Shown here one piece after another: positions 16,863-24,928 of a DNA stretch of 64,000 nt. The DNA is from Maricaulaceae bacterium (GTDB taxonomy: Bacteria; Pseudomonadota; Alphaproteobacteria; Caulobacterales; Maricaulaceae), in the NCBI GenBank assembly GCA_026126205.1, contig JAHCJP010000003.1, forward strand, positions 202,460 to 266,459. The letters run 5' to 3'. Position numbers and translations under genes: made by a program. Each line of letters opens with the position of its first letter. Within the stretch, counting starts at the first letter, position 1. The notes beneath the pieces were generated by a model. That model searched no databases. It saw only the letters and a list, made by a program, of their open reading frames with translations, and had not been told where the DNA came from.

Positions 16863-16866
16863 CTAG
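16100..16866 (+). CDS. IS5-family transposase made by -1 frameshift
   Basis: The DDE transposase is encoded in two frames. The first (MARFDLSDAEW onward) contains FIDSSIIRAHQH with the first catalytic Asp and would end at 16462. At 16414-16420 the sequence AAAAAAG allows a -1 slip. The shifted frame reads KKGGPDNAIGLSRGGLSTKIHA, then VVADRGYDA (second Asp) and RNLVERFFSRIKHFRR (Glu), ending at 16866. This A6G arrangement is the known way that IS427-type elements make the full OrfAB enzyme, so the two frames are not evidence of decay. The TAG stop (16864-16866) lies in the flanking CTAG outside the element, so the host site supplies it. Fused length would be about 255 residues. Confidence 0.85.
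16414..16420 (+). promoter_or_regulatory. A6G slippery heptamer for -1 ribosomal frameshifting
   Basis: AAAAAAG in the transposase gene, placed exactly where the two transposase frames must join. Slipping back one base converts GGA-AAA-AAG-GGG into AAA-AAA-GGG and opens the downstream catalytic frame. Confidence 0.75.
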
Positions 16867-16965
16867 GGCGAATTGACATTCAGCGCATCCGCTATGTCAA
16901 TCGGCTCGGAATGGGGACCCTGGATCGGCGTGCAAACGGGACCCCTTCGTAGGGTGTGACGGTGA

Positions 16966-17014
16966 GCGCCCGACCGGGTGGAGCTGGTCTGGGTTGCCCA
17001 GCCCGGTCGGGCGC
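16966..17014 (-). terminator. Strong hairpin downstream of istB
   Basis: GCGCCCGACCGGG (16966-16978) and CCCGGTCGGGCGC (17002-17014) form a perfect 13-bp stem with a 23-base loop, just past the istB stop. There is no clear U tract, so it may instead act in transposon end function. Confidence 0.5.
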
Positions 17015-17034
17015 GTTGATTGGGCGCTTTGGCT

Positions 17035-17769
17035 TTAGCTTTGAGAGCGGTTCTTGAATCGCCAGGATTCGTTTCCGGTCTCGATGATCTCGCAGTGATG
17101 GGTGAGCCGATCGAGCAGCGCCGTTGTCATCTTTGCATCGCCGAAGACGGCGGGCCATTCGCCGAAGGCAAGGTTGGTGGTGACGATGATCGAGGTCCGC
17201 TCGTAGAGCCGGCTGATCAGGTGGAAGAGGAGTTGTCCGCCGGCCTGAGCGAAGGGAAGGTAGCCGAGTTCGTCGAGCACGACGAAGTCGAGCCGCGTCA
17301 GGTAATCGGCGATGCGTCCCTGTTTGCCGGCACGGTGCTCGGTCTCGAGCCGGTTGACCAGATCGACGACGTTGAAGAAGCGGCCGCGGGCGCCACTGCG
17401 GATGAGGGCTCGGGCGATCGCGATGGCCAGGTGCGACTTGCCCGTGCCGGTGCCGCCGATGAGCACGGCATTGCGCTGGTCGGCCACGAAGGCGCCGGTG
17501 GCGAGGTCGCGCACGAGCGTCTCGTTGACGGGCGTTCCTGCGAAGTCGAAGTCGTCGATGTCCTTGGCCAGCGGCAGCTTGGCGACGGTGAGCTGGTATT
17601 TGATGGAGCGCGCCTGCTTCTCGGCGATCTCGGCCGACAGCAGGTCACCGACGACCCTTGGCGACTCGTGCTGACGCTTGATCGCGGTGGCCATGATCTC
17701 GTCGTAGGCGCCGCGCATGCCGTAGAGCTTGAGCGTTCCCATCAGTTCAAGAACCTGGGTTCGTTCCAT
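17035..17769 (-). CDS. istB: IS21-family helper ATPase IstB
   Basis: IstB is the AAA+ ATPase that assists the IstA transposase in target choice. The 244-residue length is normal. [15 protein letters not shown] is Walker A (about residue 104), [12 protein letters not shown]alker B, and the C-terminal [20 protein letters not shown] is the usual family ending. The ATG overlaps the istA TGA as TGATG, the usual coupling of this operon. The gene looks intact although its partner is not. Confidence 0.93.
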   Translation of the reverse strand: MERTQVLELMGTLKLYGMRGAYDEIMATAIKRQHESPRVVGDLLSAEIAEKQARSIKYQLTVAKLPLAKDIDDFDFAGTPVNETLVRDLATGAFVADQRNAVLIGGTGTGKSHLAIAIARALIRSGARGRFFNVVDLVNRLETEHRAGKQGRIADYLTRLDFVVLDELGYLPFAQAGGQLLFHLISRLYERTSIIVTTNLAFGEWPAVFGDAKMTTALLDRLTHHCEIIETGNESWRFKNRSQS

Positions 17770-17888
17770 CAGCTTGCCCTCCTGAGGCTATCGTAGCGGG
17801 CGCAGTCGGCCTGCGGTTCATGACGCAGAAGCAGCGCGTCGGGTGTGAGGATGGTGACGGCCGGCGCCGGATCGCGTCGGCGGGCTCG
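17769..17888 (-). pseudogene. istA: istA C-terminal fragment
   Basis: About 40 codons remain (RRDPAPAVTILTPDALLLRHEP, then [11 protein letters not shown]), closed by a TGA that overlaps the istB start. An in-frame TGA at 17889-17891 limits it upstream, and nothing further upstream resembles an integrase core. The sequence ends like IstA proteins of this branch, but it is too short for function. Confidence 0.6.
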
Positions 17889-18050
17889 TCAGTTTGATGC
17901 GCGGTGGCGGCATGCTGCCGCTCGGTTTTGCGGAAAGTGCTTGATCTCGTGCTAGATTTTGGCAAACTAACCATAGAAGGTGGGATGCTTGGATGCCTTT
18001 GTAATCTAGTGCAATTTCAAGCAATACCAAAGAATGCGCATGGGGGCTGA

Positions 18051-18944
18051 ATGGATAATCTAATTTATAGCACTGTCACCTGCTTCACTAGCGTGCGCGA
18101 CCCATATATTAGAGATAGATTCGTAAAAGAACTATATACAGAGGGGGCGTCGGCCAGCGAGGCGCGTCAGAGATTCATGCTTTTCTTGCGAGCCCGCCCC
18201 TTACTACCCTTGCTTTTGGAAGAAATTGCTCGCTTCCGTGGCGATGTTAATTCGATTCCCATAGTGGATTGCGGCGTATTCATGGGCAATTTCACTATCG
18301 CCGCAGCGCTGCTTGCGGAACATGCGGAACTGGAGCTATCAATCACCGCCTATGAGGCGAACCCGGCACTGCTTGAACCGATCCGCGCCAATCTGGCGCT
18401 TTATAATGTTTCGGCCAAGGTGCATTGCGCGGGGATTGGTGGGGCCTACGGTGTGCTAAACTTCGTGCACAAAGCAGATGGGCTGATCGGGGGCACCCTA
18501 TTCAAGCCTGACAGCAAGAGGGGCATTGAAGGGTATGTCGCCAACGAATGCGAAGTGATCCCACTGGCAGCTGTGTTGGATCCGAGCATGGGCCTTGGCA
18601 TAGTTAAAATAGACATTGAGGGCAATGAGGTAGCGGCCTTCAACTCGATCGCGGCGGATGCAGGTCGGCTGAGCAATGTGTTCATCATTGAGTACGCACC
18701 TTGGCAGGGCAAACAAGCTGTTGGCAATCAAACCTACAACGAATTTCTCCTACAACATTTCGATTTGTTCGACGTGAACAACTGGCTTTGGGTACCCTCG
18801 CTGCAAGCGATATCTAATGCAGCCGCGTTAGAGCAATGCATGGTCGCGAACAAAACCCGTACCCATAACACAGATCTTGTTCTAGTGCCCAAGGAGATGA
18901 CAACTCTGTCGATGCGATTGGAAATACTTTCCTCCTCAATCTAA
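18051..18944 (+). CDS. FkbM-family SAM-dependent methyltransferase
   Basis: A 297-residue protein with the FkbM methyltransferase pattern: PIVDCGVFMGNFTIAAAL is the SAM-binding loop (about residues 70-87), followed by TAYEANPALLEPIRANL and GIVKIDIEGNEVAAF, the latter carrying the acidic family motif. Such enzymes usually O-methylate sugars. The gene is AT-rich and stands alone between an IS21 remnant and the mutase gene, so it probably arrived with the island. A methyl group on the glycan is the likely product. Methylation of a phosphoramidate, as in Campylobacter, is a tempting alternative that sequence alone cannot decide. The start follows GGGGGCTGA closely and looks reasonable. Confidence 0.85.
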   Translation: MDNLIYSTVTCFTSVRDPYIRDRFVKELYTEGASASEARQRFMLFLRARPLLPLLLEEIARFRGDVNSIPIVDCGVFMGNFTIAAALLAEHAELELSITAYEANPALLEPIRANLALYNVSAKVHCAGIGGAYGVLNFVHKADGLIGGTLFKPDSKRGIEGYVANECEVIPLAAVLDPSMGLGIVKIDIEGNEVAAFNSIAADAGRLSNVFIIEYAPWQGKQAVGNQTYNEFLLQHFDLFDVNNWLWVPSLQAISNAAALEQCMVANKTRTHNTDLVLVPKEMTTLSMRLEILSSSI

Positions 18945-19198
18945 ACTTTCTTGGTAGATATCGTAGCCATTTCCAATATGGTGGCCGGTCTCACCAGCTT
19001 GAAATTATCTGCTTGTTAATGTCTATGAACACAAAATTGAGATCCGCCAGTGTTTGAATTCGACTGCAAATGTTACATATCGATAACTCGACTAACACGC
19101 AATCTATATTTTCCTGCGCGTCGGCCAGTTCGCGAATGATGACGGGGACACTGCAGTTAACGTGGGCGCAATACGCCGACTCTCCGAGACGCCTGCAG

Positions 19199-20719
19199 TT
19201 ATATCGTCTGATCGAACATCCCAATTTCAGGGTGCGCAGCCAGCCGGCCCCTGATATCCGCAAACACCGCCTTCATGTCCGCGGCCGAATTGGGGCTTTC
19301 GACCACCACCACCAAGTTCGGGGTGTTCGACGACGCCCGCACCAGCCCCCAGGCCCCGTCCTCAAGCTGAAAGCGCACGCCGTTGACGGTGATCAGATCC
19401 TTGATCCTGCGGCCCGCCACCGGCGCGCCGGTTTTCGCCAGCTGCGCATATTCGGCGGCGATCTTGTCCACCACCTTGTATTTGACCTCGTCGGCGCAGG
19501 CCGGCGACATGGTTGGGGAGGAGAAGCTCAAGGGAAGCGCCCGCCGCAGATCGGCCATCGATTGTCCGGGGTTGCGGTCCAGCATCTCCAGCACCGCACG
19601 CGCCGCAACCAGGCCATCGTCATAGCCGCGCCCCACCGGCGGCTGCAGGAAGAAGTGGCCTGACTTTTCGAACCCCGCCAGCGCGCCGGTCTCTTTGGAG
19701 CGGCGCTTGATATAGGAATGCCCGGTCTTCCAGTACTCGGTGACGGCGCCATTCGCCTGCAGCACGGGGTCGACGGCGAACAGGCCGGTGGATTTGACAT
19801 CGACGACGAATTTCGCGCCCGGGTGCAGCGCCGAAAGATCGCGCGCCAGCATCAGGCCGACCTTGTCGGCGAAAATCTCCTCGCCCTCGTTATCGACCAC
19901 GCCGCAGCGGTCGCCATCGCCATCGAAGCCGAGCCCGACATCGGCGCCGTGCGAGAGCACCGCATCGCGGATGGCGTGCAGCATCTTCATGTCTTCGGGA
20001 TTGGGGTTGTAGCGCGGGAAGCTGTGATCAAGCTCGCAATCCAGCTCAATCACCTCCGCCCCCATGGCTCGCAGCGCCTTCGGCGCAAAGGCGCCGGCGG
20101 TGCCATTGCCGCAGGCGGCGACCACCTTCAGCGGCCGGGACAATTTCGTTCCCTCCGCTACATCGGCGAGATAGCGTTCGGCCACGCCCGGCTCGCGCAC
20201 ATATCCGCCGCCGGCGCGGACTTCGCCGAGACCTTCAAGAACGATCTTCTTCAAACGCCCCATCTCGTCCGGACCGAAGGTCAGCGCCTTTTCAACGCCC
20301 ATTTTCACCCCGGTCCAGCCATTGGAATTATGACTGGCGGTGACCATGGCGACCGAGGGGATATCGAGATCGAACTGCGCAAAATAGGCGGTCGGCGACA
20401 AAGCGAGGCCGATGTCGTGCACCTCCACCCCCGCCGCCAGCAGGCCGACGGTCAACGCCTGTTTGACCGAAAGCGAATAGCTGCGGAAGTCATGCCCGGT
20501 GACAATCTTAAGCGGAACGTCCAGCTCGTGGATCAGGGTTCCGAGCCCCAGCCCCAGAGCCTGCACGCCATAAAGATTGATCTCCGGCGCCCTGTCCGAG
20601 CCCGGATGTCCGAACCACCAGCGCGCGTCATACTCGCGAAACCCCGTTGGCTTGATCAGGGCCTCGGTCTCGAACGCCCAAGTGTTGGGGGCGATATCGG
20701 CGCGGGGCTTAGCGGTCAT
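19199..20719 (-). CDS. Phosphomannomutase/phosphoglucomutase
   Basis: An alpha-D-phosphohexomutase of 506 residues that interconverts hexose-6-phosphate and hexose-1-phosphate. It feeds GDP-mannose (for gmd-fcl) and UDP-glucose (for galE, ugd). The active-site phosphoserine loop is MVTASHNSNGWTGVK, the metal loop GFDGDGDRCG, the sugar-specificity region GFEKSGHFF, and the phosphate-binding end RASSNTPNLVV. The ATG at 20717-20719 (MTAKPRADIAPN) is preferred to a TTG six codons upstream. It is transcribed on the minus strand, convergent with fkbM. Whether mannose or glucose phosphate is preferred cannot be told from sequence. Confidence 0.93.
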   Translation of the reverse strand: MTAKPRADIAPNTWAFETEALIKPTGFREYDARWWFGHPGSDRAPEINLYGVQALGLGLGTLIHELDVPLKIVTGHDFRSYSLSVKQALTVGLLAAGVEVHDIGLALSPTAYFAQFDLDIPSVAMVTASHNSNGWTGVKMGVEKALTFGPDEMGRLKKIVLEGLGEVRAGGGYVREPGVAERYLADVAEGTKLSRPLKVVAACGNGTAGAFAPKALRAMGAEVIELDCELDHSFPRYNPNPEDMKMLHAIRDAVLSHGADVGLGFDGDGDRCGVVDNEGEEIFADKVGLMLARDLSALHPGAKFVVDVKSTGLFAVDPVLQANGAVTEYWKTGHSYIKRRSKETGALAGFEKSGHFFLQPPVGRGYDDGLVAARAVLEMLDRNPGQSMADLRRALPLSFSSPTMSPACADEVKYKVVDKIAAEYAQLAKTGAPVAGRRIKDLITVNGVRFQLEDGAWGLVRASSNTPNLVVVVESPNSAADMKAVFADIRGRLAAHPEIGMFDQTI

Positions 20720-20855
20720 GGGGGAAACGTCCTGCAACTGCCGGGCGCGGTGTTAGCCCATTCACACGCGCGTGCAAACTCTTCCCTCCTGACAGATGCA
20801 GACGGATGCCGAGTTTCGCGCCGCAAGGCGTCCGGCATCCGGGTCGCCAACACAA

Positions 20856-21473
20856 TCAGGACGGCGGCTCCGCCGGCAGGATATCGACCTGGAGCCGGCG
20901 GACATAAACCCCCCTGCCCAACCCCTGCGCATCCGGCCACACGCCGACCCATTCCTCGTTATTGGCCTGCGTCAACGGCGAAATATCATGCTCGAAAGCG
21001 TAAATGGCGTAATCCTCGCTAATCTCGAATGCGCGCCAGCCGCTGTCATGACCCTCGGTGGTGAAATAGCCTAGACGGGCCTCGGTCAGACTCGAATCCG
21101 CCGCCCGCATCTCCACGCTGACGCGTATGCGGCGGCCGATCACCGCCCGCTCAAACACCGCCGGCGCCAGCAGACCCACCCCGGCGGACAGATGCCCCGC
21201 CGCCTCAAGGGTCGCCACCGACCGGGCCAGCGACGCGCCTTCCGCAAAATCGTACACCACGCTTGTGCCCGGCCCCGGGATCAGGTTCGCAAGCGCTTCG
21301 CCTTCCGCCAACAGGCGGGTCTCCGAGACCAGCACGCCCTGCAACTCGGCCCGCCCTGACATCGCAAAAGCGATCATCCCGGCCAGCACCAGCGCGGCGA
21401 CCGGATAAAACGCCCAGTCGGGAAGCGAAAGACGCCTTCCGATGCTTGCTGTGAACGCGACCGATTTCCGCAT
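20856..21473 (-). CDS. Hypothetical membrane-anchored protein
   Basis: A 205-residue protein with one hydrophobic segment near residues 20-42 (WAFYPVAALVLAGMIAFAM) and a periplasmic-looking remainder rich in beta-type patterns. There is no catalytic motif I recognise. A GGATGGAC stretch precedes the ATG. It lies upstream of the phosphohexomutase on the same strand with a 136-base gap. Possible roles are envelope assembly or glycan binding, but nothing in the sequence proves either. Confidence 0.7.
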   Translation of the reverse strand: MRKSVAFTASIGRRLSLPDWAFYPVAALVLAGMIAFAMSGRAELQGVLVSETRLLAEGEALANLIPGPGTSVVYDFAEGASLARSVATLEAAGHLSAGVGLLAPAVFERAVIGRRIRVSVEMRAADSSLTEARLGYFTTEGHDSGWRAFEISEDYAIYAFEHDISPLTQANNEEWVGVWPDAQGLGRGVYVRRLQVDILPAEPPS

Positions 21474-21594
21474 TCGTCCATCCGCCAGTCCGTGTCCGCT
21501 CCGGCGGTCACTTGCCCGTGCTGCATACCCCAGCCGTTAGCGGGACGCCAAATAACAAAATCGCCGAGACGCGTCCTGGCCACATCTTGATCAT

Positions 21595-22371
21595 ATGGTG
21601 CATTTACTGCAATCTTGGCGGGAATTGTTTCATCAACAACATGCGGAATCCGATCTCTTGATGGCCGATGATGGCAAAATTTTCCGTGCAGGCGCGTGCA
21701 TAGTCGTACTCGGCATGCATCGCAGCGGCACCAGCGCCCTTACAGGATCGCTTATGCAAGCCGGAATGTACCTCGGCAAGGTTCTGGACACGGCGATCAG
21801 CCACAACCCCAAAGGCCTGCAAGAGCCTGCCTCGATACTGTACATGCACGAACACCTGTTGCAGGCCAGCGGCGGTTCGTGGAGCGATCCTCCATCACAG
21901 GTCGTTTGGGACCGGCTGCATTGTGCCGTGCGCGACCTGTTCATCGAGTCGCGCGGCGGGCATGCCGTGTGGGGATTCAAGGATCCGCGCACCGTCTTTA
22001 CGCTGCAGGGCTGGCTTGATGTTCTGCCCGACATTCGCCCGGTGGGTATTTTCCGTCACCCATACGAAGTCGCCGCCTCCCTGCGTAAGCGTAATGGGTT
22101 CGAACTCGAAAAAGGCTTGTCCCTATGGGCGCTCTATAACCGCAAACTGCTCAAATGGCGCGACCGCCTTGGCTTCCCGATCATCCCGTTCACAGCCGAC
22201 CACGCCCTGATGAAGCAGAAGCTGGCTGCGCTGATGGGTCAGCTGGGGCTGGAGCCAGCCGACGAAACCGACTTTTTCAACCCCTCTCTTCTCTCGACAT
22301 GTGGTGAAACGCCGCCGCTTCCCGCAGATGTCTTGGAGGTGCTGGAAAATCTTCAATCGCGCGCACTTTGA
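21595..22371 (+). CDS. Sulfotransferase family protein
   Basis: A 258-residue PAPS-dependent sulfotransferase-like protein. The 5'-phosphosulfate loop is VVLGMHRSGTSALTGSL (about residues 36-52) and the 3'-phosphate region is GIFRHPYEVAASLRKRNG. KDPRTVFTL between them is also typical. Substrates are usually sugar hydroxyls in bacterial surface glycans. It pairs logically with the sulfate-activating cysD at the left end of the same locus. The ATG at 21595 is used; one at 21661 (MADDGK) would shorten the protein by 22 residues without touching the core. The next gene starts 25 bases after its stop and is probably co-transcribed. Confidence 0.82.
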   Translation: MVHLLQSWRELFHQQHAESDLLMADDGKIFRAGACIVVLGMHRSGTSALTGSLMQAGMYLGKVLDTAISHNPKGLQEPASILYMHEHLLQASGGSWSDPPSQVVWDRLHCAVRDLFIESRGGHAVWGFKDPRTVFTLQGWLDVLPDIRPVGIFRHPYEVAASLRKRNGFELEKGLSLWALYNRKLLKWRDRLGFPIIPFTADHALMKQKLAALMGQLGLEPADETDFFNPSLLSTCGETPPLPADVLEVLENLQSRAL

Positions 22372-22396
22372 GCCCGCGAGAACTCCCTTCTTTCCC

Positions 22397-23329
22397 ATGT
22401 CAACGCGGTTGTTTCCGAAGGGGCTTGGCGCGGACGCATACCGTGTGACCGGGATCGCGGCCCGTTGCGACTGGGTACTGCTCAGCGATTGGAAACAGCC
22501 GCGAACGTGTTGGCTGAATCGCGCTGACACAGATCAGCCTAAAAGCATCTTCGTTTCGCTGCGAGCCTTCCCCGCCGCCCTTGAGCGTTTCGTGACTGAC
22601 TTGCTGCCGATGCTAAAGGCGCCATTCACCCTGATCACTGGCTCCGAAGACGTTACGCTTCCAAACCAGACCGACCTGCGCTGGCGGCCCTACAATGCGG
22701 CGGAGCGCGCCGCGATCAGCAGCATCCTGGAGCACCCCCTGCTGGTGCGATGGCATGCCGAAAACCTGGATGACGCGGCGCATCCGAAATTGCACCCGCT
22801 CCCGCTCGGCCTCGTGTTCCCTGACGGCGCGCCGGAGCGCGGCGTGCCGATCCCCGAAACACCGAGCTTGTCCATACGGGACAACCGTGTGCTCTGCGCA
22901 CACCGCATTCGCGATGGCGCACAATGGGCGCAGCGCGTTCAAGCCACCACGCTGGCGAAGCAGCAATGGCGAGCATGGACGACGGTCCTCGAGGAAGAGA
23001 TTGGCGAAGCGGAGTTTGATGACCTGCTTCGGGAGCATGCTTTTGTGCTGTGCGTCGCTGGTGGAGGGCTCGACCCATCTCCCAAGGCGTGGCGGGCGCT
23101 TCTGAACGGAGCAATACCGATCATCCGGCGCAGTCCGTTGCTTGACGCCTATTCCCGCCTTCCGGTGGTCGTCGTTGATGATTGGGCGGAAGGCTGCATC
23201 ACCCCGGCGCGGTTGCGAGCATGGAAGACGCATTACGAACTTGGCGCCATGCGTCCCAACAACCGGGGCGCGCTAATTGAAAAACTGTCTCTGGACTATT
23301 GGTGGGATGTGATTGTGACTGATCGGTGA
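22397..23329 (+). CDS. Exostosin-like putative glycosyltransferase
   Basis: A 310-residue protein. The C-terminal half has the pattern of exostosin/GT47-like proteins: FVLCVAGGGLDPSPKAWRALLNGAIPIIRRSPLLDAY, then VVVVDDW. This is the donor-binding half of a GT-B fold, in which a conserved Asp/Glu and a pro-rich turn contact the nucleotide sugar. The N-terminal half (STRLFPKGLGADAY to about residue 150) is not familiar. The ATG at 22397 is chosen over one at 22301 that would overlap the sulfotransferase. It probably forms an operon with the sulfotransferase. The assignment is moderate and the substrate unknown. Confidence 0.6.
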   Translation: MSTRLFPKGLGADAYRVTGIAARCDWVLLSDWKQPRTCWLNRADTDQPKSIFVSLRAFPAALERFVTDLLPMLKAPFTLITGSEDVTLPNQTDLRWRPYNAAERAAISSILEHPLLVRWHAENLDDAAHPKLHPLPLGLVFPDGAPERGVPIPETPSLSIRDNRVLCAHRIRDGAQWAQRVQATTLAKQQWRAWTTVLEEEIGEAEFDDLLREHAFVLCVAGGGLDPSPKAWRALLNGAIPIIRRSPLLDAYSRLPVVVVDDWAEGCITPARLRAWKTHYELGAMRPNNRGALIEKLSLDYWWDVIVTDR

Positions 23330-23405
23330 AGCGCCGGGTCACCCCCTCGACTCCCCGGCGGCTATTGAATAGACCGCTTACGGATTTTCCGTGTACGGCG
23401 GGACG

Positions 23406-24860
23406 ATGGCCAAGCTCGACAAGGACCTCAAAAAGCTGCAGCGGCTGGAGGCGGGGACGCAGAGTCTCGCCCGTCGCACGCTCCCGCTTGGTCTTGGCGC
23501 CCTGTTCCTGGCCGTCATCGCCATCGCGGCGGCGCAGATCACCGGCCTTGACGGCCGCTGGGCGGTGTTCGTCGCTGCCTGCGTGATCGGCGGTTACATG
23601 GCGCTGAACATCGGCGCCAACGATGTCGCCAACAACATGTCGCCGGCCGTGGGGTCCCGGGTGCTGACCATCACCACGGCTGTCGCCGCCGCCGCGATTT
23701 TCGAGGCCGCCGGGGCAATTATCGCCGGCGGGCAGGTGGTGGGCACCGTCGCCTCCGGAATCATCAATCCGGCGATGATGCCGGATTCCGGCGCGTTCAT
23801 CGCCGCCATGCTGGCGGCGCTGCTCGCCGCAGCAGTATGGATCAATCTCGCCACCTGGATCGGCGCGCCGGTCTCCACTACCCACTCCATTGTTGGCGGC
23901 GTGCTGGGCGCGGGAATCGTGGTCGCGGGCTTCGGCGCCGCGGACTGGGCAGTGGTGTCGCGCATTGCAGCCAGCTGGATCATTTCTCCCGCCATGGGCG
24001 GGCTGATCGCCGCAGGCTTCCTTGCTTACATCAACGCCACTGTTCTGGAGCGGAAGAACAAGCTTGACGCAGCCAAACGGCAGGTCCCGGTTCTGGTTGG
24101 CGTTATGGCCGGGGCGTTCTCGGCATACCTGATCATGAAAGGCCTGTCGCGAATCTGGCCTGCGCCCCTGGAGGTCTCGCTCGCCATAGGTGTTGTTACG
24201 GGCGTCATTGTCTGGGCCGCCGTGCGGCCGGTTGTGGCGAAAGGCCTGAAGGGTAAGGAAAACCGCAAGGCCTCGGTGGGTGAGTTATTCACAATTCCGG
24301 TGATCTGCGGCGCCTGTCTGCTTTCCTTCGCTCACGGCAGCAATGACGTCGCCAACGCCATAGGTCCGCTGGCGGCTATCTATAAGGCGATTACAGAGGG
24401 CGTCACGGGAGGTCCGGCACCTCTGCCCACCTGGATTCTGCTTATTGGTGCGCTCGGCATCTCTTTGGGTCTGCTGCTCTACGGGCCGAAACTGATCCGC
24501 ACCGTCGGATCGAAGATCACCAAACTGAACCGGGTGCGCGCCTTCTGCGTCACCCTTTCGGCGGGCATCACCGTGATCATCGCCTCGGCGCTCGGCCTGC
24601 CGGTCAGCTCCACCCATGTCGCCATCGGCGCATTGTTCGGCGTCGGCTTTTTTCGCGAACTGGTCGCAAACAATGGCGATAACGGGAAAAAGAAGAAGAA
24701 CTCACCGAGCCCCGCCAAGCAGCGCAAGCGTTATCTGGTCCGCCGCGATCATGTGATCACTATCGTTTCAGCCTGGTTGATAACCGTGCCGGCGGCTGGC
24801 GCGCTTGCTGGCGGCCTCGCCTTCGCGCTGAACGCCTCCGGCCTGATCGCCGGCGGCTGA
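23406..24860 (+). CDS. Inorganic phosphate transporter (PiT family)
   Basis: A 484-residue multi-pass membrane protein of the PiT family, which imports phosphate with protons or sodium. The two inverted signature repeats are present: NIGANDVANNMSPAVG (near residue 75) and AHGSNDVANAIGPLAA (near residue 310). A basic cytoplasmic loop (KKKKNSPSPAKQRKR) precedes the last segment. The ATG at 23406 follows GGCGGGACG; a GTG 15 bases upstream is the alternative. It seems unrelated to the glycan genes, except that phosphate demand of a phosphoramidate decoration might be relevant, which is speculation. Confidence 0.93.
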   Translation: MAKLDKDLKKLQRLEAGTQSLARRTLPLGLGALFLAVIAIAAAQITGLDGRWAVFVAACVIGGYMALNIGANDVANNMSPAVGSRVLTITTAVAAAAIFEAAGAIIAGGQVVGTVASGIINPAMMPDSGAFIAAMLAALLAAAVWINLATWIGAPVSTTHSIVGGVLGAGIVVAGFGAADWAVVSRIAASWIISPAMGGLIAAGFLAYINATVLERKNKLDAAKRQVPVLVGVMAGAFSAYLIMKGLSRIWPAPLEVSLAIGVVTGVIVWAAVRPVVAKGLKGKENRKASVGELFTIPVICGACLLSFAHGSNDVANAIGPLAAIYKAITEGVTGGPAPLPTWILLIGALGISLGLLLYGPKLIRTVGSKITKLNRVRAFCVTLSAGITVIIASALGLPVSSTHVAIGALFGVGFFRELVANNGDNGKKKKNSPSPAKQRKRYLVRRDHVITIVSAWLITVPAAGALAGGLAFALNASGLIAGG

Positions 24861-24928
24861 GCGCCGCATTGACGGATCGACGCGACCCCGCCATATCGCA
24901 GGCCTTCCAGCAACCCGGCGCCAACCCT

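Larger units (their letters stand above)
16893..17888 (-). mobile_element. IS21-family remnant (one end, istB, istA tail)
   Basis: One terminal region survives: from about 16893 a TGTCAATCGGCTCGG sequence is followed by two copies of a GGGACCC-type motif, as in IS21-family ends. Complete istB and only about 40 codons of istA remain; the other end is missing. Without IstA the copy cannot transpose by itself. Confidence 0.75.

Noticed and set aside
16100..16866. Treating the two-frame IS5 transposase as a pseudogene
   Set aside because: The frames meet at a classic A6G slippery site and all catalytic residues are kept, so programmed frameshifting explains it.
18991..19263. 90-codon minus-strand frame at the end of the hexomutase gene
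   Set aside because: It overlaps the mutase C-terminus and has no family resemblance or ribosome site. A stretch (CVLVELSICN) slightly recalls FkbM-type proteins, but not enough to call a remnant.
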